Source: Branchiostoma floridae
Lineage: Eukaryota > Chordata > Leptocardii > Amphioxiformes > Branchiostomatidae
Length of the DNA: 26,542 bases
Assembly (NCBI RefSeq): GCF_000003815.2
Contig: NC_049991.1
Coordinates: 12,034,482 to 12,061,023, forward strand
Reading direction: 5' to 3'
Of the stretch, positions 1-9,805 are shown piece by piece. The first letter of the stretch is position 1. Each line of letters starts with the position of its first letter. The notes beneath the pieces are model-generated. The model did not search any database. It was not told where the DNA came from and worked only from the letters and a program-made list of their open reading frames with translations. Made by a program: the position numbers and the translations under genes.

Positions 1-190
1 TATACTCCTTGGCCAGCTTTGATACATAGGAATTTACATGGATACTAGTAGTACTAAAGCCTAAAGGCAGGGTGTTTAGGGGCCCAAAGAATGATATAAA
101 GATCCAACATGGTTTACTCAGGGTACAACTTACAAAAATATGTGAAAATGAACCTAAGTTTGTCAGTTCCAATTCCTTTTTATTTGACAG

Positions 191-276
191 AGGTCCGGTG
201 TGAACCGGCAGCCGATGTGCTGCCTGAAGTGGGCGGTAACAGTATTCTGATTCAAGCCTCTACTAGAGGCGCATAG
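191..276 (+). CDS. Candidate terminal coding exon, unrecognised gene
   Basis: A good acceptor (pyrimidine-rich TTCCTTTTTATTTGACAG) ends at 190. The exon starts with two bases that complete a split codon, then 27 codons read VRCEPAADVLPEVGG and on to ...LIQASTRGA before TAG at 274-276. The other two frames stop early. The stretch is clearly richer in G+C than its flanks, as expected for an exon. No domain is visible and I do not recognise the protein. If real, this is the 3' end of a plus-strand gene whose body lies upstream of the window. A GTGAGT at 303-308 could mean the exon continues as 3' UTR and is spliced again. No canonical AATAAA was seen in the next 1 kb, which weakens the call. The frame also stays open upstream to an ATG at 148, so an unspliced 42-residue ORF is an alternative. 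Confidence 0.35.
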
Positions 277-2090
277 CCTCAGTCTCCGGTCGAACAAACA
301 TCGTGAGTCTCAAAACTGACATTTCACTCAGCATCGTAGCAGTCTCCGAACGGGGCAGTCTTTTTATTCACCAAAGTTTCCGCCCCTGACGTCGACAAAA
401 GAATCTCCAGGGCTTATTTCGGTTGTTTCGAAATTGATTTCACCGTAAGGAGATAATTTACTAGTAGTGTTTGCTTTAACGTTATAACTGTTATCTTTTA
501 TTTCGCGATCATAATCTCTACCGTAGCCAAAGGTATACTATCAAAAGCTGCCAGAGGAGTGAAGCTGCCCTAGAAGATCCTGGAAGTCACGAGTGTGTTT
601 GGCTACAGGAGCTACCGGCTCGCAGTTCGAAGAAATATGAAAACTTCGTATGTGATCATGAGTTGCCTGAATTCCGCACCATACTAGTAACGTTGTTATT
701 TGATTTGAGCCGCTCGAAAGTATGGGTTCTCTGTAGAAGATACTGTCGAAGTTTATATAAACATTATGCTTAACGTTGATTATTTATTCATGTTTCTGTC
801 ATCATAGAAGACTGAAGACTACATAAACACTCTTTTCATGTCGTGTTTTATTCGTATCATTGCAGATAAATTGTTCAGGTACAGGTACAGGTCAAGACCA
901 AACTTTTCTACCGGTGCCTGTACGTAACCTGCGAAGGCTGTATCTGATGTTGCGTTTAGGTACTAGTACGCAACTAGAAACGCTTGCATCGATGACGTTA
1001 CCAACACCGCACATGTGTGATTGAAGTTTTCTGTGACCCGAAGGAATGGGAAATTTGTAGAAAATTCTCCATGTAAACAGGATACCTGTAACGGTTTTAA
1101 GTAGTTCATTGGAACGGTTGGCCAAACTGAGGTATGAGAGGAATGCGGACAAGCAAGCTTTTCTGCCTTAGACTTAGTAGATTGAAAAGTGATTTGTAGG
1201 AAGTTAGAAAATAAGAGCGGGATCTTGAAGTAAGACTGATACTGTATGGATGCGATCTTTCAATACAATTTCAATCTAATGTTTTTGATCGTTTGCTTAA
1301 GATCCTTCTTCAAAAACGGTATGAAACTGGGGAAGTATTTGATTGTGAGAAATATCATGTTCTTTTACTCTGGTTCGGGATTATCTTAAGTGTCAGGTTT
1401 ACTTTCTATGCGTCAATCCCATCCCTTAAGCCAGAATTTCTAAACACTTGGATGCCAGGGAGGATACAAGTATTTATTCTTTTTGGGCACGTAGAGAAAA
1501 ATATTTTCACGATGTCCGTACCCAAGGCCAAATAGTTGAGCCATGCATGTCACCACGGTCCCACCTTGCTGAACTACAAGGTCGGCCTCCCTGCCGATAC
1601 TTGGCGCCTCTGACACTTTTCACCGGGATTTCAAAATCCATTCAATATGTCGTTATTTTAATCCCCTTTTCTGCAGCACGAAATATCAAGATTTCAATTT
1701 TGTTGTTACATTGGAGGAAACAGCTTTTGAAGGTATTACGGCTTTTAACTGTTACATAAAAAAGTGCTAAGGGCCAAGTAACATGTTTCTATGGAAAACA
1801 TCTGTTGTTGAAGGGTTTCACTGGCTAATGGCCACAGAGGGTGATAAAAAAAAATCTCCGTCATAGTTGAACTTCTCAGACAGGTGCTTGCAGGTGTTGG
1901 TATGGTTAAAAGCTGGAGGGTATGGGGTCATTGTCGAACAATAAACGTTGCCTTCTTTTGAAAATAGAGTGACACAAGTGTTGTCCCTGAGTTAGTTTTG
2001 TGCCCACTGTCTAAAATAGCTAGATTTCAGCGGAGCATTGCACACATGTTGTCAAAGTTTGTTTTGAAAGTGTGAAGTTGGAGGACTACA
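277..2090. other. Intergenic-like stretch, no gene seen
   Basis: No splice-bounded exon or recognisable protein. Open frames of 80-103 codons at 1293-1535 and 1448-1759 have no family resemblance. Minor structure: a short tandem GGTACA at 878-895 and small hairpins. Confidence 0.5.
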
Positions 2091-2154
2091 TCTGTTCACT
2101 TCCGGTTTACCGCATTCTCGTCGCGTGACGTCATACGGCATCCGGGCACTTGTA
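2091..2154 (+). promoter_or_regulatory. CpG-rich promoter with ETS site and palindromic CRE
   Basis: Just upstream of the ATG at 2155 lie CTTCCGGT at 2099-2106 (ETS-family core) and TGACGTCA at 2126-2133 (perfect palindromic CREB/ATF element), in DNA with several CpGs. ETS plus CRE within about 60 bp of a start codon, without an obvious TATA box, is the usual arrangement of broadly expressed metazoan promoters. The transcription start is not determined; it probably lies between about 2100 and 2150. Confidence 0.55.
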
Positions 2155-2219
2155 ATGGCGACCCTGTTTGTGAGCGGAAGAGAGCTAGCGAGTGGGAGCG
2201 CCTTCCCCGTCGTACACCG
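2155..2219 (+). CDS. Candidate first coding exon, unrecognised gene
   Basis: ATG at 2155 has purine at -3 and G at +4, a good metazoan start context. It opens 21 codons, beginning MATLFVSGRELASGS and ending PVVH, plus two bases of an arginine codon. The exon stops at 2219 exactly before GTGAGTAT, a near-ideal donor. It sits directly under the ETS/CRE promoter and is GC-rich. I do not recognise the N-terminus and see no signal peptide. The two leftover bases mean the next exon must supply one base. The candidate exons at 15506-15586 and 22308-22476 have that phase, whereas the exon-like segment at 3027 does not give an open continuation. Of all exons proposed here this one has the best combined evidence. 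Confidence 0.55.
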
Positions 2220-3026
2220 GTGAGTATGCCTCTTTGATTGTCCCCTCGTAGATTCTTAGGCTTCTGACCCATTTGATGGGAATTTTTACAAGTCCTAGAT
2301 GCCCTCTGAGCGCTGCACGGTGGCCAGGAAAGCGGTGGATAAGTGGGCTAACCTAGTACAGTGCAGTTCCCCTGTGTCCCCACTTGTCATGTCAGCTCGG
2401 CTCAGGAATCAGATCAGGGGGGTGGGCGAAAATAAAGCAACCTCAGCTGTGTCAGCAGGACGGGCAGGCCGTCAGCAGTCGTACGGAGAGTGTCGCTAAA
2501 ACTGCCCAATAGGTTGCCTTTCTTTATGTCAGCAGCGAAGTCATGATGAGATGATTTCTCCCCGTACATAATTATGTTCGATAACACTAGTACCAGAAGG
2601 TTTGTACTTGTTAATGCACCGACTCCCCCGATGACAGGTTGCAGCTCTCGCGTTCCTAGTGGGGATCGGATATCCCCGTCCCAAAACCAGGGGCAGCCAT
2701 GAGCACGGGATATTTTGAGGAACCTGTTCTTCCGTTTCCTGCCCCCCTCCCTCCCTCCCCCTACCCCCGAATAGATTCCCCCAATGTGTATATAAAACAG
2801 TGGTGCGACAGGTTCATTGAAATGTTTGGCCTCTTCTGAAGCATTATTGCCTTATTTACATAACAGGTTGATCTGATTAGTGTAGATTACATGTACATTG
2901 TTTTGGTACCAGGCTCTTTTATTATTATTTATAAGCATGTAGTTTGGGAATGCAGAACTACCCCCTAGCTGTATGGTGTAATGAACTCCACCAATGACCA
3001 AATAATGTGTTCTTTTCTATTTGCAG
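2220..3026 (+). other. Probable first intron, 5' part
   Basis: GC-rich for the first few hundred bases (CpG-island shore), then AT-rich. The frame open at 2299-2499 has no splice support beyond composition. A strong C-run tract lies at 2742-2768. Confidence 0.35.
2742..2768 (-). other. G-quadruplex motif (minus strand)
   Basis: The plus strand carries C runs of 6, 3, 3, 5 and 5 bases separated by one or two bases, so the minus strand has five G-runs with very short loops. This fits the G3+N1-7 quadruplex rule with a spare run. It lies about 520 bp downstream of the candidate first exon. Confidence 0.6.
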
Positions 3027-3139
3027 TTAGTCAGTGTCTGACATTACATAACCTCCAACAAATATTTACCTGGACCAACTACTATATAAAGAACAGGTCC
3101 CTTGAGAGGTCTGCTGAACCTAGTATCATTCAAGGCTAA
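3027..3139 (+). CDS. Weak candidate exon after strong acceptor
   Basis: TGTTCTTTTCTATTTGCAG ends at 3026 and is one of the best acceptors in the window. After two bases, one frame stays open for 36 codons (SQCLTLHNLQQIFTW, then ...SIIQG) to TAA at 3137-3139. Its phase needs one base from the previous exon, so it does not join in frame to the exon ending at 2219; that junction would give an immediate stop. It could be a non-coding or alternative exon, or chance. No known domain. Confidence 0.2.
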
Positions 3140-5750
3140 GGAATGTGACCAGCCTTTGAAGACATGATCCATTTGTCATGACCTTGGTTCTAATCCTACA
3201 TGATCCAGTTCACTAAACTTTGCCTGAATGTATTTAACATGATCTAGGTCATTTGTGATCTTTGTTTGGGTTCATAATACTATCTAAAAGAATAAACACA
3301 AACCACAAAATGTTAAACTCAAGTGTAAATAGAAAGTGAAAGGAGTACCACATGCAGGTGAAACTTGATGTAATACTGGACACAGGGGAATTCCCTAGAA
3401 ATCCCATGTCATCATCATTTATATACCTCTCCATAGCAGGTGCATCTAAGCCATCTCTCAGCACTTAGCAATGATGGGACTCAAATGGGGATTTTGATTT
3501 TAATCATCCATTCACAATTGTAGCATACTGTTTGATTTGCATATGAAATGTCTATGATTCTTCTTTGAGTAAAGAAGAATGTGTGGTTGTGAATGTTGTT
3601 CAAGTGGCATATTTCCTACCAATGATATTAGATCCTAGACTCAGCTGTAAGCACTCTGACTGTAATTTCTAGATGAAAATCAGCCCTGTTCAGCTGTTGC
3701 ATTAGCATGCACATGTAGTCTTCTTTACCAGTGCAGCAGATGAGTGACTGTAAGACCAGACCCAGGAAGATTACAGCATCCAGACTGGAACTCAGGCTAT
3801 TAAATGTCAGAGTAGTATCATGCAATGTGGTCATCAATGTTACCATATAGTGATGTGATCCTGTTTTTATTCTTCATGGTCCTTTTGTAAGATGTGAGGA
3901 ATTTTACATTGCACCATCACAATATCATTTGATGATATGGGGATTGCACAGTCTGCTGGCTTGAATGGGTTTGGTGCTCTTCACATAAGTAGAACTTTAT
4001 TGCTCGACATTTGTACATGGTACAAAGTATGGCAACGACTGTTACACAAAGTACAAAATAGGTGTAGAGAATAAGACTTGATATCCTAATTAACGTAACA
4101 AGAAGGGCTGACACATTATATGTAGCAATGGGTTATTGCAGCCATATACGGGTTATGATGTAATAAAGCTGTGCACAGCAATGGCGAGTATAAGCAGAGT
4201 GCATAATGTTTTACAAATAAATCATTCTCATTTTGCTGCCATCCCTGGCAGAAGTAATCTTCCAAGGCTCTGCCACAAGTGATCTGTAAGACAAGTGAGC
4301 CTGTCTTCACCATGTAGTAATCATTTCCAACTGTCTCTAGTACCTGGTTCAGTGTCTGGATTTTCTCGAATCATCAACAGAAATTCATAACTTGTGTTGA
4401 TCAGTGATGGAATCAGGGCAGAGAGCAGCCAGGTCCTCGACCCCTTCTGCTCAGCATTAGTAGTAAGATATGTTCAGTAAGTCACTTCATGTGTGGAGGT
4501 TACTTACTGGTTTCAATATACACGTATCAATCAGTTGGTTAACACTAGTTAGGATTCACTTTAATTTCTTATTCGTAAGTAGGGCAGCGTAAGTTATCAT
4601 TGGTCATTTCTAGAAAAAGGGACAGAAAGATGACAATGTAATAGAAAAATATAATGGATGAATGTTAGAAAAGAGATGGAATGAACATGTCTTTCTAAAG
4701 TAAGTTTATAAAAGTCTCTATTGAAAACAATTAGACTTTATTCAAGCTGGGTAGCACACTGACCTCACCAGCTGATCTCTCCAGAGGTCCAGTTAGAGGT
4801 CAAGGGTCAAGATAACAAAAGCACAGGCTCCAACTGTGACACAAACTTTTTTTGTCTTTTTAAGCTTGCCCTGTGGACAGAATACCCCAATGTGAAAGAA
4901 ATAACTGCCGCCAGTTGGGTAGATATGCATTAGTGAAAACATGCCATGTTCAGCCTTACATTCTTTACGATGCTGTTTTTTTAACAATTGCTAGCAACTT
5001 CATTTGTCTGTGTACTTGGGGGTAACCTTGTTGTCTTCATCCTGGAATTGCCTCATCCCTTGTGGCACTGATATCACAGACACAAGGAGGTGGGTCAAGG
5101 AAACATTTTTATCATGTTTCTATGATTTATTACTGGATACTTGTAGATGAAAGAAACTGAATAAACCTTAAATGGTGAATGACAGTCTTATATTTGTATG
5201 CCTAGAAGGCAAAAAGTCAAATCAGTTTAAGTATTATCAGGAGCATTATATGGTTTTTCCTGTTGACAGCTCGGGGACTGTGATTTCTCAAGATAACTCC
5301 TCCCTGAGGTACATGAACTTCATGGTCATGGGCCTCATGGTAGACCATGGCATACCTGGCATTGTTAGTCATACAAAAGTATTTATCATGGTCTGAGGAG
5401 AAGAAAAACAATGTAAATTAATTATGTGGAAATGATTATTGGAAAAGTCATGTTTTCCAGAGTAGGCATTTCTAAGAAGCTTACTTTTCAGCAATTTGAT
5501 ATTGTGATGATCAAATGTCTTGTTATGACATCATCTTATTTATTATGATATGATTGTCAAATTTGATTGGGTGAGTCACAAGCAACAGTTGGTATACAGG
5601 TTCGTAAATTACAATTGTCTGTAGAAAACTCTGGTGTGTACTTTCTGGCACACATACAGGTCATTTACACTCAATGTAACCAAGAATCCAAGCTTCTGTC
5701 CAAATTCCTGTGGAAAACATAAACAAAGCTTGTAACCTGTTTTATTTCAG
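3140..5750. other. Intron-like or intergenic stretch, no gene seen
   Basis: AT-rich with only short frames. Holds a DR1-type nuclear-receptor motif at 4797-4809 and a cluster of CATGG words at 5308-5360. No repeat copy or exon I can support. Confidence 0.45.
4797..4809 (+). promoter_or_regulatory. DR1-type nuclear receptor motif
   Basis: AGGTCA A GGGTCA: two hexamer half-sites separated by one base, the DR1 spacing bound by RXR, HNF4 and related receptors. Sequence match only; single motifs of this length do occur by chance. Confidence 0.3.
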
Positions 5751-5806
5751 GTGTTCTGAGGGTGATTAGAGGTGACCCAACAGACAGTCCAGCCAGTTTT
5801 GAATAA
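5751..5806 (+). CDS. Weak candidate terminal exon with stop inside poly(A) signal
   Basis: Acceptor CTGTTTTATTTCAG ends at 5750. In the frame needing one base from the previous exon, 17 codons (VLRVIRGDPTDSPASFE) run to TAA at 5804-5806, and that TAA lies inside AATAAA at 5802-5807. The combination of acceptor, open frame and poly(A) signal is suggestive of a compact last exon with almost no 3' UTR. The frame is short and no family is recognised, so chance remains likely. Confidence 0.22.
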
Positions 5807-5807
5807 A
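5802..5807 (+). terminator. Canonical poly(A) signal AATAAA
   Basis: Perfect hexamer just downstream of an acceptor-bounded frame. Other AATAAA hexamers occur in the AT-rich DNA, so use is unproven. Confidence 0.25.
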
Positions 5808-6112
5808 AGCTATTATGATGAAATCGATATAAAAGAAGATCTTGGAAAGTTTCAGACAGTCGCTCTTCCTTTCACATCAGTTCCTAGTATCATCTGTATA
5901 TTGAATCTTTTTAAATACCCCCTCCCATCAGTTTATTAAAAAAGTCTTCCTGGCAACCCCTTGTGTTTTGAATAGAATGGCCCAAGGGTTGGGGGAAGGT
6001 ATAACGTAAAACAGTTTTGTTTACTTTGATGTCTTACCAGTATCTTACTTATCTGAAGATGTCTTTGCAGAAGTGGGTCAGTGTGATTTTGACAAATAAA
6101 TGAATAGATGGG

Positions 6113-6188
6113 TCATATTTTTGGATAACATGTTAATGGCAAAGAGACATTGTCCTGCAGGGTAGGTAGTATATCATGCCAGCTTCCC
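6113..6188 (-). CDS. Candidate terminal exon (minus strand)
   Basis: Reading the minus strand, TGTCTGTCTGCTCTCTATGCAG is an excellent acceptor ending just before 6188. After one base the frame GSWHDILPTLQDN...CYPKI runs 24 codons to TGA at 6113-6115. It lies 220 bp beyond the candidate minus exon 6409-6634, but that exon ends in phase 0 while this frame needs two carried bases. A direct join would instead stop after four codons. Either a further exon intervenes or one call is wrong. No known domain. Confidence 0.22.
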
Positions 6189-6408
6189 CTGCATAGAGAG
6201 CAGACAGACATGGTACAGGTGGTGGGTAGTGGAGGCACTGGTAATTGGATTAATACTGATGGACCAATCGCTGTCACTGCCAGCTTTCTCAGGGAGCAGT
6301 ATGTACAAAACAGGTGGGCTCAGGATGTATACACAGCCTCTGAACTTGGCAATGGCAAGGTCACGTCACCAGAACCTGGGCCTGGAAACGTCTGTCGATG
6401 ACTCATAC

Positions 6409-6634
6409 CTGAAATCCTGCTGTTGGCGGGACATTGTTTCTGTGAAAGGCAAGAAGTTGTTTGAACTTCAGGTCCCTCATTAGGGCGCTTTGCTGGCATT
6501 CCTTCATTGTGGTCTGGGAAGATTTCAGACTTTCTGGCTCATTTGAAAAGTTCACAGTATCAGAGTTAGGTTGGGCTGGTAAACATAACTCCCAAAAGGA
6601 AACACAATGCGAGTATAGACACTCATTCCACATT
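6409..6634 (-). CDS. Candidate internal coding exon (minus strand), unrecognised gene
   Basis: On the minus strand the acceptor CACATTTACCTTTGTAG precedes the exon and the exon ends GGATTTCAG before GTATGAGT, a strong donor. Between them lie one base and 75 uninterrupted codons: MWNECLYSHCVSFWELC near the start, a polar middle with NEPESLKSSQTTMKECQQ, then RDLKFKQLLAFHRNN and PPTAGFQ at the end. This is the longest open stretch bounded by good splice sites on both sides. There is no recognised fold and no long hydrophobic segment. Its start phase (two bases carried in) matches a short minus-strand frame ending near 7550 before GTAAAA, though that is weak. Overlapping plus-strand frames (6150-6401, 6229-6483, 6461-6646) are also open and cannot be excluded as the true coding strand. 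Confidence 0.4.
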
Positions 6635-7954
6635 CTACAAAGGTAAATGTGGCACAATACTTCATGTATAGAATTTGTATAACAATCCATTGAAGGATTG
6701 ATCTGCATGGGTGCCATGGGGTTGCAAAATTTGAATTATGGCATATTACATTTATTTGCACACATAAACAGACATGGCTTTCATTCCTTGAAGTGTAGGT
6801 CTTTGTAGATAGTATCATCATTTGCCATATCATTATTGTCATTTCTTTAGTTACCAGACTGTAAAATTCTTGATTTTGGAAAGTATATTTGTAGTTGTTC
6901 TAGTTGTATTTGTAGTATCAAACTTTATTGTGTGTTACTTATTAGTACTGTACATAGTCTGGTATACCCAACCCTTTGGAAACTAACCCCTTAACTTGCA
7001 CTTTGCAGTGTAACCTTTCCTGTCACAACCATTTAAATACTAACTTACGTAGACCTCCAACCAAGCTTTACATGTCACATGAAAACTTGTCATGTTGAGG
7101 GAAAGCACAATTAACATCTACCCAATCATGACTTAAAACATGCGTGACGTATGATGTGAGGTGACAATACACCTAACACTGAACAGCTGCAATGTAACAG
7201 ACCTTCATAGACGCTTGAACTTCACAAGTCTTATAGTTGTTTTCAAAGCCAATGTCTGGCCTGAAGGTGTCGTACTAGAAATAGATTCTAATATGAGATA
7301 AATCTTCTAGCAAAGGTTATTGAAAGGTGAAGTTAGCCCTGGGGAAGGAAGCTGCCATTATTTTTGAATTGCTGTGTTTTAGAGGTAAGACGTAAATCTT
7401 CGATGCTTGCTTTTTTTGCGAGACTTAATGCAGCAGACACTATTGAGGTTGGCGTGTGATAAAAGATGGGATGCAGACGGCCAGGCAGCACGTACTAGAG
7501 CGTAGTGTTTACCTGACAGTGGTTTAGTGTTTTTTTTACCTTACTGATCTGTTGGGACAACTGAGCATGAAAGGTAGGATTTTTATAACATTGTATTGTC
7601 TCGATAATACTGTTGGCTGTCGTTAGACTTAGAGGTCATGTTAGATGTTGGTGGATTGAGTGACAGACTGTGAATGTGTATGATAATCTTGATGCATATT
7701 TTTTCCATGTTGTTTCACTATAAAATATATAGCTAGTATTAGTCAAATGTGAGTCTGAGATATCACTGACAGCATGATACAATGGGGTTCCAATCAATAG
7801 TACTTTATTACCTGCTGAATTCAGGAGAACCGCCTACATATTCTACTGCATTTATAATAAAGGCAGTTACGCAAAATTTGGTCACCATGCTGCGAATTAC
7901 GTGACTACCGGAATTCCGGAAATCAAAATATATTGTGTGTGCCTTGAGGGAAAG
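6635..7954. other. Unassigned stretch, no gene seen
   Basis: AT-rich, with only short frames. Around 7340-7560 the DNA becomes slightly GC-richer with weak minus-strand donor-like sites near 7510 and 7550. No recognisable protein or RNA. Confidence 0.45.
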
Positions 7955-8213
7955 GGCATGCAGAGCCCATTGCAAGATACATACAGAGCCCAGTACATTG
8001 TACTATAAGATACATGCAGAGCCCAATATAAGATACATGCAGAGTCCAGTACGTTGTATAAGATACATGGAGAGCCCAGTATAAAATACATGCAGAGCCC
8101 AGTACAAGATACATGCAGAGTCCAGTACATTGTATAAGATACATGCAGAGTCCAGTACATTGTATAAGATACATGCAGAGCCCAATAAGACACATGCAGA
8201 GCCCAAATGCAGA
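7955..8213. repeat. Minisatellite, about ten 21-33 bp units
   Basis: About ten tandem units share the core ATACATGCAGAGCCCAGTAC; several also carry the extension ATTGTATAAG, giving two main length classes (about 21-23 and 30 bp). Neighbouring units at 8112-8171 are nearly identical, which suggests recent expansion. The unit lacks stops in several frames, so long artificial ORFs run through it on both strands (7897-8312); none is a gene. Confidence 0.9.
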
Positions 8214-8226
8214 AATGTTCGCGATA

Positions 8227-8278
8227 GGATTAATGTTCGCGGTTTTCACTGTGACCACTTCACCGCGAACTTTAATCC
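8227..8278. repeat. TTCGCGG foldback (inverted repeat)
   Basis: Arms GGATTAATGTTCGCGG (8227-8242) and CCGCGAACTTTAATCC (8263-8278) match at 15 of 16 positions around a 20-bp loop. It directly follows the minisatellite. Short foldbacks with this TTCGCGG core are, from memory, common dispersed repeats in marine invertebrate genomes; that statement is recollection, not a search. Confidence 0.7.
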
Positions 8279-8471
8279 AATATGAAATATGGACACAACT
8301 TGTTAGATTCATAGATGTCTCTGATTATACATGCAAAGCGTTGGGTACAGCTGTAAGCCTGAATGAATTATATTATAACTTCCACAAGATCTGTGGAGGC
8401 TTTCAGAACCATTTGCCACTACCTGTTCTACTCCAGTGGATCTCCGTATTGCCATGGCGATGTGGCATGTT

Positions 8472-8479
8472 TGACGTCA
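8472..8479. promoter_or_regulatory. Palindromic CRE octamer
   Basis: TGACGTCA, one of five perfect copies in the window. No promoter context is visible here. Confidence 0.25.
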
Positions 8480-8546
8480 ATCCACAGAAAACCTTAACCC
8501 CAGGATGGTAGAAGGCAAGCTCAGGGCCAATACAAATCACTTTGCT

Positions 8547-8577
8547 GGTCCTGGCTAAGGTGAGACATCAAACAAGG
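8547..8577 (+). repeat. 31-bp direct repeat, left copy
   Basis: GGTCCTGGCTAAGGTGAGAC continues to AACAAGG; 30 of 31 bases match the copy at 9775-9805. Removing the insertions between them leaves a tandem duplication with a period of about 55 bp that predates the insertions. Confidence 0.75.
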
Positions 8578-8578
8578 G

Positions 8579-9743
8579 TAGGGGTGGGTATCAGTACACC
8601 ATACCGCTACCAAACCGTTTTTTTGTTGTTGTGACGTCTGGAAAAACCTGTCAGTGTATTTGCGGACAAAAGGACAGAAGAGACTCAGGAGCTATAATAC
8701 GGCTGGATACCATGCTTAAGTTTTTGCATTCACAAGTTTTTGCAGACAGTCAAGGCCTAGAGCTGAACCTGTACCTGAATTTTCTGTACTGGTACCCACC
8801 CAGAGGCGGCGGCAGGAAATTTTGACTGGGGGGGCAAACTTTTACTGACAGAATTTTGCGGCACACACTTACGTAGCGCCGAAGGCGCTACCCGTCGCGC
8901 CGGAGGCGCGACCACCCTAGGGGGGTCCGGGGGCATGCTCCCCCGGGAAAATTTGAAATCTAGACCCTCTAAAACGACATTTCCTGCGTTTTGACGGGCA
9001 AATTTTGCTGCCAGACTAAGCTAAGTTTGATGGCAATTCTGTTAAAAAGACACATGGTTTTAGCGAGGGCGATGCCCCCAAAATATTTTCACGATTTCGA
9101 GTGCCGAAGGTGCGAGCTGTCGCATGGTTGGTCTTTGGAAATTTCGAAATCTGCACCCTCTGAAACGACATTTTCTGTATTCTGAGGGACAAATTTTGCT
9201 TGCAGACTACGCTAAATCTTATGCCATTTTTGTCAAAGAAAAAGATGTTTGAGAGCGATGACCTAAGCTACCACGCACAAATTTTCACCATGTCGTTGTG
9301 AGCGCCGGAGGCGCAAGTCATCGCTAGGGAGGTCCGGAGAAAATTTTAAAATCTTGACCGTCTGAAACGTCATTTCCTGAATTTCAGTGGCACATTCTGC
9401 TTGTAAACTAAGCTAAGTACGATAGTACAATTTGTATTGGTTTAAATTTAAAAGATTTCTCAGAGCAACGCTCCCGCAACATATTGTCCTGCGCCGAAGA
9501 CGCAGTCGTCACAAGGGAGGTCTGGCGAAATTTTGAAATCGGGACTCTCTGAAACGCCATTTCTTGCATTTTCAGGGGTAAATTTTGCCGTTAGACTAGC
9601 TTGATTTTATGAAATTTCCATCATCAAAAAAATACACAAGGTTTCAGCTTGATTTTTTTTGGGGGCGACGCCCCCCCAACATATTTTCCGGGGGGGCAGC
9701 CGCCCCCCCTGCCCCCCCGGTGCCGCCGCCACTGCCACCCATA
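8579..9743. mobile_element. hAT-like MITE interrupted by a second element
   Basis: Left end TAGGGGTGGGTATCAGTACA (8579-8598). The right end TGTACTGGTACCCACC (8785-8800) resumes at 9740-9743 as CATA after the inserted element, giving an inverted match at 18 of 20 positions. Flanks are AACAAGGG (8571-8578) and CACAAGGG (9744-9751), an 8-bp target duplication with one mismatch. An 8-bp duplication and TAGGGG termini fit the hAT superfamily. The element proper is about 226 bp with no transposase, so it is non-autonomous. Confidence 0.7.
8801..9734. mobile_element. 934-bp TIR element with internal ~200-bp tandem units
   Basis: Ends CAGAGGCGGCGGCA (8801-8814) and TGCCGCCGCCACTG (9721-9734) are inverted repeats with 13 of 14 matches. 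A 5-bp CCACC lies on each side (8796-8800 and 9735-9739), consistent with target duplication inside the hAT-like right end. Inside, a unit recurs near 8877, 9102, 9302 and 9491: a GCGCCGAAGGCGC-type hairpin, a CCCTAGGGGGGTCCGG-type block, then AAATTTTGAAATC, ACCCTCTGAAACGACATTTC and a CAAATTTTGC-CAGACTAAGCTAA segment. No transposase coding. The superfamily is not known to me. Confidence 0.65.
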
Positions 9744-9774
9744 CACAAGGGGATAGCACTAGCAGGTGTACTAA

Positions 9775-9805
9775 GGTCCTGGCTAAGGTGAGACATCACA
9801 CAAGG
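9775..9805 (+). repeat. 31-bp direct repeat, right copy
   Basis: Partner of 8547-8577, one mismatch (A to C). Each copy contains AAGGTGAGA, which resembles a splice donor, but no exon frame supports use. Confidence 0.75.

Noticed and set aside
3408-3464. Possible second LINE C-terminus (minus strand, RDGLDAPAMERYINDDD)
   Set aside because: Resembles the acidic end of some ORF2 proteins, but only about 20 codons precede a stop and no tail microsatellite of useful length follows.
7897-8511. Repetitive ORFs of 67-132 codons on both strands
   Set aside because: They are translations of a minisatellite unit that happens to lack stops; periodic peptides in several frames at once are not evidence of a gene.
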